11,961 nt of DNA from Dehalococcoidia bacterium (GTDB lineage: Bacteria > Chloroflexota > Dehalococcoidia > UBA2979), in NCBI GenBank assembly GCA_023228765.1, contig JALOAM010000095.1, positions 1 through 11,961 of the forward strand, read 5' to 3'. The notes under the pieces are model-generated. The model saw nothing but the letters and a program-made list of their open reading frames with translations, ran no database searches and was not told the origin of the DNA. Below are positions 1-5,272 of the stretch, piece by piece; within the stretch, counting starts at the first letter, position 1; each line of letters begins with the position of its first letter. The position numbers and the translations under genes are program-made.

Positions 1-32
1 GGTCGCGCCGCAGGGACGGCACCCCACCCCTC

Positions 33-42
33 AGCACGTGCT
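33..42. other. 10-bp perfect palindrome upstream of the TPP-enzyme gene
   Basis: AGCACGTGCT is a perfect inverted repeat centred on CACGTG, about 110 bp upstream of the first gene. It lies in the only non-coding stretch at the left edge (1-150), which otherwise shows no convincing promoter hexamers. It could be an operator half-site pair for a dimeric regulator, but a 10-bp palindrome in GC-rich DNA may also be chance. Confidence 0.25.
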
Positions 43-138
43 CCACCGAAATTCGCCACGAATGTCCCGTCCGAACCGTGTATCGTCGCGGCGTCGACCG
101 AGGACACCGAGTGCCTCGGGCGCCCTCGCGACCGTCAC

Positions 139-145
139 AGGAGGT
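139..145 (+). promoter_or_regulatory. Shine-Dalgarno site of the TPP-enzyme gene
   Basis: AGGAGGT is a near-perfect anti-16S match. It lies 5 nt before a GTG at 151 and 11 nt before an in-frame ATG at 157. It decides the start region: the same reading frame stays open to the left edge of the window but has no start codon there. An ATG at 146 is out of frame and stops after four codons. Confidence 0.8.
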
Positions 146-150
146 ATGCC

Positions 151-1812
151 GTGGAGATGACCGGTGGGCAGGCGCTCGCGCAGTCGCTGAAGCTGGAGGG
201 CGTCCAGACGCTCTTCGCCCTCCCGGGCATCCAGCTCGACTACCTCTTCGACGGCATCTGGGAGGAACGCGACCACTACGAGGTGATCCACGCCCGCCAC
301 GAGCAGGCGACGGCGTACATGGCGGATGGCTTTGCGCGCTCCACCGGACAGATCGGCACCTTCGTCGTGGTCCCGGGCCCCGGCGTCCTGAATGCGACCG
401 CGGCGCTCTCCACGGCCTACGCATGTTCCTCGCCGGTATTGTGCGTGACCGGGCAGATCGACTCGTCGATCATCGACCGCGGCGTAGGAGCGCTGCACGA
501 GATCCACGACCAGCCGGGCCTGCTGCGCCACCTGACGAAGGCCTCCGAGCGGGCGATGCACCCGACCGAGATCCCCGGCATGGTCCAGCGCGCCGTCCGT
601 GAGCTGCGTTCCGGCCGGCCTCGTCCCGTGTCGGTCGAGGTGCCCCCGGACGTGCTCGGGACCGTCGCCGACGTGACGCTGCTCGAGCCCGACCGCACGA
701 GCCGCGCCGACGAGCACGCCGATAGCGACGCCCTCGAACGTGCCGCGGAGGTCCTCGGCAAGGCGGAGCGCCCGCTCATCTGCGCGGGCGGTGGCGTGCT
801 CACCGCGGAGGCGTGGGAGGAGATCCGCGCGCTCTCGGAGATGCTCGACGCGCCGGTGCTGATGACCTCGAACGGCCGGGGTGTGCTCTCTGACCGCGAC
901 CCGAGGGCGTTCACGGGGCGTGTCGCGACCTCGGCGCTGGTGCCGCAGGCGGACGCGATCCTCGCGATCGGCACGCGCTTCGCGCTCGCGGCGAACATGG
1001 GCGCGGGAGCGACGAAGGTGAACGGGACGCTGGTCCAGGCGGACGTGGACGCCGAGGAGATCGGGCGCAACCACGCCGCAGATGTCGCCCTCGTCGGCGA
1101 CGCGAAGTTCACCGCTGCGGAGCTGGTGGCGCGGGTGGCGAAGCACAACCGTCGCCGCCCCTCGCGCGCCGCGGAGTTCGAGGGCCTGCGTGAGAAGCAC
1201 TGGGCTGCGATGTCCTCCACGCCGTGGCAGCGCTCGATGGCGCAGGCGCTGCGCGACACGCTTCCAGACGACGCGATGGTGGTCTCGGAGAGCACGCAGG
1301 TGGGCTATCACGTCCATGGCGGCGGCTTCGAGGTCTACGAACCCCGCACAATGATCACCTCGGGCTACCAGGGCACGCTTGGCTACGGCTATGCGACCGC
1401 CCTCGGCGTCGCGGTGGGGAACCCGGACCGCCCGGTCGTCTCGATCACCGGCGATGGGGGCTTCATGTACAACGTGCAGGAGCTCTCCACGCAGGCGAAG
1501 TTCGGGATCCCCCTCGTCACCGTCGTGTTCAACGACAACATGTTCGGCAACGTCCGTCGCATCCAGACGCAGCGCTATAACGGCCACACCATCGCGACCG
1601 AACTCAAGAACCCGGACCTCGCGAGGATGGCGGAGAACTTCGGCGTCGCGGGCTTCCACGCGAAGACCCCGGACGACCTGCGTTCCGTCCTCCGCGAAGC
1701 GATCGATCTCGGCGCTCCGGCCCTTATCGAGGTGGAGCAGCCGCCGACGCCGGACCTCGAGGCGGCCGTGCCGATGGCGCCGCTGCCGCCTCGACCGGTG
1801 CTGGACCTGTAG
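151..1812 (+). CDS. Thiamine-diphosphate-dependent enzyme, acetolactate synthase/decarboxylase superfamily
   Basis: A 553-residue protein with the three-domain layout of ThDP enzymes such as acetolactate synthase and benzoylformate decarboxylase. The N-terminal pyrimidine-binding domain (about 1-170) has an LPG motif near residue 25 and the RHEQATAYMADGFAR block, whose Glu51 matches the glutamate that activates ThDP. The central domain is about 190-330. The C-terminal pyrophosphate domain has GDG at 434-436 followed by NDNMFGN from 461. In the family the Asp of GDG and a residue of the downstream NN/ND pair hold the metal ion; Asp435 and Asp462 would do so here. The length is close to acetolactate synthase (about 570), but specific AHAS features are not clear and no small subunit is adjacent, so the substrate is unknown. 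The start may be GTG 151 or ATG 157. The next gene, a Gfo/Idh/MocA-fold protein 34 bp downstream, suggests a shared pathway on a keto acid, sugar or polyol; that is inference. Confidence 0.9.
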   Translation: MEMTGGQALAQSLKLEGVQTLFALPGIQLDYLFDGIWEERDHYEVIHARHEQATAYMADGFARSTGQIGTFVVVPGPGVLNATAALSTAYACSSPVLCVTGQIDSSIIDRGVGALHEIHDQPGLLRHLTKASERAMHPTEIPGMVQRAVRELRSGRPRPVSVEVPPDVLGTVADVTLLEPDRTSRADEHADSDALERAAEVLGKAERPLICAGGGVLTAEAWEEIRALSEMLDAPVLMTSNGRGVLSDRDPRAFTGRVATSALVPQADAILAIGTRFALAANMGAGATKVNGTLVQADVDAEEIGRNHAADVALVGDAKFTAAELVARVAKHNRRRPSRAAEFEGLREKHWAAMSSTPWQRSMAQALRDTLPDDAMVVSESTQVGYHVHGGGFEVYEPRTMITSGYQGTLGYGYATALGVAVGNPDRPVVSITGDGGFMYNVQELSTQAKFGIPLVTVVFNDNMFGNVRRIQTQRYNGHTIATELKNPDLARMAENFGVAGFHAKTPDDLRSVLREAIDLGAPALIEVEQPPTPDLEAAVPMAPLPPRPVLDL

Positions 1813-1818
1813 GGCAGA

Positions 1819-1832
1819 CGCTCGATCGAGCG
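1819..1832. other. 14-bp perfect palindrome between two co-oriented genes
   Basis: CGCTCGATCGAGCG reads the same on both strands. In RNA it can fold as a 5-bp GC-rich stem with a GATC loop. It starts 7 bases after the stop of the TPP-enzyme gene and ends 2 bases before the next Shine-Dalgarno site (1835-1841). It is too short and has no T-run, so it is not a typical intrinsic terminator. It could tune translation or processing between the two genes. Confidence 0.45.
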
Positions 1833-1834
1833 CG

Positions 1835-1841
1835 AAGGAGG
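1835..1841 (+). promoter_or_regulatory. Shine-Dalgarno site of the Gfo/Idh/MocA gene
   Basis: AAGGAGG lies 5 nt before the GTG at 1847. It fixes that GTG as the start. The frame is open far upstream, but that part only overlaps the preceding gene in another frame. Confidence 0.8.
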
Positions 1842-1846
1842 ACGGC

Positions 1847-2887
1847 GTGCCTGACCCGATCCGCGTGGGTGTCATCGGTGCCGGTGGGAACACCCGCTCG
1901 CGTCACATCCCCGGCCTCCAGGCCATCGAGGGGGTGGAGGTGGTCGTCGTCTGCAACCGCTCGGAGGAGAGCGGGCAGCGCGTCGCCGATGAGTTCGGCA
2001 TCTCGCGCGTTGTCACCGACCCGCGCGAGGTCCTCGACGCTGCCGACGTCGACGCGGTCTGCATCGGCACGTGGCCGTACCGCCATCGCGAATACACCGT
2101 CGCGGCGCTCGAGGCGGGGAAGCACGTCCTCGTCGAGGCGCGGATAGCGATGGATGCCGGTGAGGCGCGCGAGATGCTCGCGGTGTCGCGGCAGCACCCG
2201 GACCTGGTCGCACAGATCGTCCCGTCACCCCTCGATTTCAAGTCGTGGCGCACGATCCGGCGGATGGTGCAGGACGGCACGCTGGGCGAGGTCCGCGAGG
2301 CGCACGTCACCATCCTCGGCGGTGCGAGCCTGAAGCCGGAGACGCCGCTCCACTGGCGCGAGCGTGTCGAGTACTCCGGCACGAACACGATGACGCTCGG
2401 CCTCTACATCGAGGCGGTCCACCGCTGGCTCGGCCCCACGGCGCGGGTGATGGCGGACGGTACGACGTTCCTGGACGAGCGCACGAACCCGGATGACGGG
2501 CAGCCGTACCGGATCGAGGTCCCCGACAGCCTCGGGGTCCTCGCCACGATGGAGAGCGGGACACGGGTGACCTACCGCGTGTCCGCCGTGACGCACGCGC
2601 CCGTGGACCGCAATGGCGTCGCGCTCTACGGCTCGACGGGCACGCTGCACTGGCAGCCCGGCGACCGCATGACGTGGGCGCCCCTGGGCGAGGAGCCCCA
2701 GCCGCTGGAGCCGGACGCCGGCACCGCCGGCGATTGGCGCGTCGAGCAAGACTTCATCGACTCGATCCGCGAGGGCAAGCCCGTCGAGCTCACGTCCTTC
2801 GAGGATGGCGTGCTTTACATGCGCGTGACGGAGGCGGTCGCCCGGTCCCGCAAGGAGGGGCGCGCCGTGGAGATCGGGGAGGTCTGA
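1847..2887 (+). CDS. Gfo/Idh/MocA-family oxidoreductase with altered catalytic residues
   Basis: A 346-residue protein. The N-terminal Rossmann domain (about 1-120) opens with a beta strand and the dinucleotide motif GVIGAGG at 8-14, as in NAD(P)-dependent sugar dehydrogenases of this family. The C-terminal alpha/beta domain (about 125-340) carries the usual substrate-side and dimer elements, including a GSTGTLHW-like strand and a DFIDSI...G segment. Known family members use Lys of an EKP motif plus a downstream Asp and His. Here EKP is replaced by Glu97-Ala98-Arg99, and in the GxHxxDxxRWL-type helix the His position is Tyr187 and the Asp position Ala190. It may therefore bind NAD(P) but use different chemistry, or act as a lyase, sensor or non-catalytic partner. 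It follows the TPP enzyme by 34 bp and precedes the membrane-protein gene by 2 bp, so the three are probably one transcript. The family assignment is firm; the substrate is unknown. Confidence 0.88.
   Translation: MPDPIRVGVIGAGGNTRSRHIPGLQAIEGVEVVVVCNRSEESGQRVADEFGISRVVTDPREVLDAADVDAVCIGTWPYRHREYTVAALEAGKHVLVEARIAMDAGEAREMLAVSRQHPDLVAQIVPSPLDFKSWRTIRRMVQDGTLGEVREAHVTILGGASLKPETPLHWRERVEYSGTNTMTLGLYIEAVHRWLGPTARVMADGTTFLDERTNPDDGQPYRIEVPDSLGVLATMESGTRVTYRVSAVTHAPVDRNGVALYGSTGTLHWQPGDRMTWAPLGEEPQPLEPDAGTAGDWRVEQDFIDSIREGKPVELTSFEDGVLYMRVTEAVARSRKEGRAVEIGEV
2876..2882 (+). promoter_or_regulatory. Shine-Dalgarno site of the small membrane-protein gene
   Basis: GGGGAGG sits inside the last codons of the oxidoreductase gene, 7 nt before the ATG at 2890. 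The position implies that translation of the two genes is linked. Confidence 0.65.
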
Positions 2888-2889
2888 CG

Positions 2890-3306
2890 ATGCCCGGCGT
2901 TGCCTACCGCTACGAGTCCCGCGACCCCTGGTCGCCGTCCGCGCTGGTCGCGCGGTTCCTCATCAACCTCCTGGGGATCTTCATCGCGGATGCGCTCGTG
3001 CCGGGGTTCGAGATCGGCGACTGGCAGTCACTCGTCGCTGGCACGGCGATCCTCGCGATCGTGAACGTCCTGCTGAGGCCGCTGGCGACGATGTTCTCCT
3101 TCTGCCTGATCATCCTGACGTTCGGGTTCTTCGTGCTGATCATCAACACGGCGATGCTCGCCGCGACTGCCTGGACCGCCGGTCAGCTCGACCTGGAGTT
3201 CACGTTGGACGGGTTCTGGAGCGCCTTCTTCAGCGCGCTCATCATCTCGATCTTCTCGCTCATCGGGTCGACGTTCATCCAGGGCACCGTCCGGCGCGTG
3301 ATGTAG
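2890..3306 (+). CDS. Small four-helix membrane protein, YvlD/phage-holin-like family
   Basis: A 138-residue hydrophobic protein with four predicted membrane segments, near residues 18-38, 47-64, 66-92 and 107-128. The block NVLLRPL at the end of helix 2, followed by ILTFGFF and then IINTAML in helix 3, is the hallmark of the family annotated as 'phage holin family' or YvlD-like. Most members are chromosomal bacterial membrane proteins, not lysis proteins, and their role is poorly known. The N-terminal 17 residues are polar and there is no signal peptide. The ATG lies 2 bp after the oxidoreductase stop with a good Shine-Dalgarno site, so it is co-translated with that gene. No endolysin or phage genes are nearby, which argues against a phage origin. 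Whether it works with the two upstream enzymes is unknown. Confidence 0.82.
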   Translation: MPGVAYRYESRDPWSPSALVARFLINLLGIFIADALVPGFEIGDWQSLVAGTAILAIVNVLLRPLATMFSFCLIILTFGFFVLIINTAMLAATAWTAGQLDLEFTLDGFWSAFFSALIISIFSLIGSTFIQGTVRRVM

Positions 3307-3317
3307 CTGCTCGCGCT

Positions 3318-3342
3318 GGTGTCAGACCTGGGTGTCAGACCT
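3318..3342. repeat. 13-bp tandem duplication at the convergent gene junction
   Basis: GGTGTCAGACCTG (3318-3330) is followed directly by GGTGTCAGACCTC (3331-3343); the first 12 bases are identical. The second copy contains the stop codon and last codons of the leftward NuoF-like gene, so the first copy is a duplicate of that gene's 3' end. No hairpin with a T-run is seen between the two converging genes (3307-3334), so no intrinsic terminator is called there. Confidence 0.7.
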
Positions 3343-4423
3343 CGGCGTCGCGCGCCAGGACCACCACGGTTCCGTCCGCGAGCGCGGACGGCGTCACGAT
3401 CTCCTCGAATGCGTCGCGCGCGACGAGGTCCCCTGCTGCGCCGATGCGGAGTCCGGGCACGAGACCGGGCGTTGCGCCCGCCATCGCGAGGATGCCGGTC
3501 CAGGTCGTCGCGCCGCCCACCGGCACCTCGTACAGCCCGGGGCGAGGCACGGCACCACTGAGGGCGACGAGCCGGGTCGGCGGTGGGGGCTGGTCGAACA
3601 CGGTGGTCAGTGCGCTCACCGCGTCGATGCCGATCGCGTCGCCTTCGGGCGGGATGTCCGTCACCTCGAGTGTCAGCGCAGGGCCACCGAGGGCGCTCCC
3701 GTCGAGGAGGCCGTGCGCCTCGGCCTGTCGGAGTGCCTCTTCGAATGCCGCGCGAGCCGAGGCCGGCTGCCCGCCGAGGTGGAGGCGAGCGTCTGTCGCG
3801 CCGGTCACGAGAGCGGCGGTGAGGATGCCCTCCAGCACGCGGTGCGGGTCGCCCTCGAGCAGGTGTCGGTCCGTGAAGGCGGCCGGGGAGTCCTGCTGCG
3901 CGGCGACCGTGAGCGTGCCGCCCTCCGGCAGTGCGCCGTAGCGCGCGGGGTAGGAGGAGTTCTCGACCGCGTCGAGAGCGCGCCGCGCGCCGGACGCACA
4001 CGTATGCGCGAAGGCGGCGTATGCGCCGCGAGCGACGGCATCCTCGAACGTCCCGTCCTGGCGTCCCAACCGTTCGAGGAGCCCGTACTCACCGCGCCCG
4101 GCGTATTCGTCGTCGCAGTCGCCGGCAAAGCAGCGCGCGAGTTCCTCGGGTACCCCGCGGTCGAGGTGGGTGAAGCGATGCTGGTGGCCGGCGCGCTGCA
4201 CGGTGGCGGCGGGCGCGGCCCAGCAGCTGCCGTCGCATGTTCCGTCGATCAGCGCTCCCTCGATGAGCGCGTCGTCGATGGACGTGACGAGGTCGTCCCG
4301 GACCGCCTCGGCGCCGGCGTTGTCACCGCAGGTGCCACGATGGAGGATGATGCGGCGGTCGAGGGGCGACGGGAACTGGCTGCGCAGGCGCGCGAGGGCG
4401 GGCGTCGAGGGGACTCGGGTCAC
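3335..4423 (-). CDS. Shortened NuoF/FdsB-like protein (thioredoxin-like plus SLBB domains)
   Basis: A 362-residue protein that starts at GTG 4423, whose GTGA overlaps the stop of the MOSC gene. Residues 23-100 resemble the thioredoxin-like [2Fe-2S] domain fused to some NuoF/formate dehydrogenase beta subunits, with Cys32, Cys63 and Cys67 and a His at 28 where a cysteine is usual. DRHLLEGDPHR (185-195) and the following helices are clear NuoF signatures, and SGAVPRPGLYEVP from 289 begins an SLBB domain (to about 350). In true NuoF, GxRGRGGAGFPTGxKW binds FMN; the matching stretch here (about 133-150, around HTCASGAR) has lost it. CNADE is replaced by AAQQDSP, the GExTAL region is cut short, and the C-terminal 4Fe-4S domain is absent. 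It is unlikely to be a working NADH dehydrogenase subunit. The frame is intact with normal codon bias, so it is not an obvious pseudogene. A role as electron-transfer or scaffold partner of the MOSC protein is inference. Confidence 0.75.
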   Translation of the reverse strand: MTRVPSTPALARLRSQFPSPLDRRIILHRGTCGDNAGAEAVRDDLVTSIDDALIEGALIDGTCDGSCWAAPAATVQRAGHQHRFTHLDRGVPEELARCFAGDCDDEYAGRGEYGLLERLGRQDGTFEDAVARGAYAAFAHTCASGARRALDAVENSSYPARYGALPEGGTLTVAAQQDSPAAFTDRHLLEGDPHRVLEGILTAALVTGATDARLHLGGQPASARAAFEEALRQAEAHGLLDGSALGGPALTLEVTDIPPEGDAIGIDAVSALTTVFDQPPPPTRLVALSGAVPRPGLYEVPVGGATTWTGILAMAGATPGLVPGLRIGAAGDLVARDAFEEIVTPSALADGTVVVLARDAEV

Positions 4424-5232
4424 CCGATCTCGACCTCGTCGCCGACGCGGATCGTGCCGCCCTCGGAGCCCGGGGCGGGCAGCAGCAGCGTGCCGAGCGT
4501 GGGCTGCTCCAGGCCGATGGTGTGCGTGAGCGTGGTGAGGACGGGCGTGTCGCGCACACCCGTGTCGGGGTTTGCATGTGTCGCGAGGCAGCGCACGATG
4601 TGGTGGCTGACCTCGAACTCGACGTCGCCGATGCGGACGCGGCCCGCCCACTGCAGCTCCTCCCACGCGGGGAGGCCATCGACCGCGACGTTGGAGCGGA
4701 AGCGCCGCTCGTCCACGTCCTGCCCGAGGGCTTCGCCGAGCGCGAGGACGCTGCCACGGCCGTGCACGGAGATGAAGCCGCGCGGCCGGTCGGTGAACTG
4801 CGCCGTCCGCCCGTCGCCGAGGAGCACGAGCGGCAGCCGCCCCGGCTCGCGGAGGCGGTCGCCCTCGGGCGTTGCGAGGACGAATTCCGCGACACGGTCG
4901 CAGAGCAGCGCGCGTCCCGCCTCGTCGAGCCCGGCCTCGACGAGGACCGCGCCCCCCTCCGAAGTCGGGTGCTCGATGCGGACGCGCTGCGCAGTCTCGT
5001 CGAACGTGAGCCGGAGCGGCGTGATGCTCGGCGAGTCCTGGACCGCGAGGCCCTCCGTCTTCGGCCAGTAGTTCAGGCCGTCGCGCAGGATCGGTTCGGT
5101 GGCGTTCGCGAAGCGGAAGGTGAGAACGCGGTCACCCTCGATCCGCCCGTCCGCCTGGACGACCAGGGCGTCCCGGGATTCTGGGGTGAACCCCTTCACG
5201 GGGTAGCGGTAGAGCGCGGCGACGTGTGGCAT
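4420..5232 (-). CDS. MOSC-domain molybdenum-cofactor protein (mARC/YcbX-like)
   Basis: A 270-residue protein. The N-terminal beta-barrel (about 1-110) opens with ALYRYPVKGF, the conserved start of MOSC N-terminal domains. The MOSC domain follows, with RFRSN at 177-181 and VRCLATHANPDTGVRD, in which Cys215 matches the cysteine that coordinates molybdenum in mARC and YcbX enzymes. Family members reduce N-hydroxylated compounds and need an electron donor. The gene begins 40 bp after sbcC and its TGA overlaps the GTG of the NuoF-like gene, so those two are translationally coupled. The ATG has only a weak GAGGG 13 nt upstream. Domain identity is secure; the substrate and electron donor are not known. 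Confidence 0.88.
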   Translation of the reverse strand: MPHVAALYRYPVKGFTPESRDALVVQADGRIEGDRVLTFRFANATEPILRDGLNYWPKTEGLAVQDSPSITPLRLTFDETAQRVRIEHPTSEGGAVLVEAGLDEAGRALLCDRVAEFVLATPEGDRLREPGRLPLVLLGDGRTAQFTDRPRGFISVHGRGSVLALGEALGQDVDERRFRSNVAVDGLPAWEELQWAGRVRIGDVEFEVSHHIVRCLATHANPDTGVRDTPVLTTLTHTIGLEQPTLGTLLLPAPGSEGGTIRVGDEVEIG

Positions 5233-5272
5233 GGGGGGATGGTAGCCCTCGGATGGCGCGGGGACAGCGGAC

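Noticed and set aside
58..86. Possible promoter with a TATCGT-like -10 at 81-86
   Set aside because: No acceptable -35 element at the right spacing; in GC-rich DNA a single weak hexamer is not enough.
1..150. The TPP-enzyme frame is open to the left edge, suggesting a longer protein
   Set aside because: No start codon lies in that frame before 151, the upstream residues do not resemble the family, and a strong Shine-Dalgarno site sits at 139-145.
31..1893. 620-codon open frame on the - strand opposite the TPP-enzyme gene
   Set aside because: Arg/His/Asp-rich composition without a domain, and it is antisense to a gene with clear ThDP motifs. A GC-driven shadow.
2890..3306. Prophage remnant, because of the holin-like protein
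   Set aside because: The YvlD-like family is mostly chromosomal, no other phage genes are present, and the gene is embedded in a metabolic operon.
3307..3334. Bidirectional terminator between the converging genes
   Set aside because: The stretch is a direct repeat, not an inverted one, and has no stable stem followed by a T-run on either strand.
4424..4666. N-terminal extension of the NuoF-like gene upstream of GTG 4423
   Set aside because: The extension is Arg/His/Pro-rich shadow sequence overlapping the MOSC coding frame. The GTGA overlap gives a natural start where NuoF-like sequence begins.
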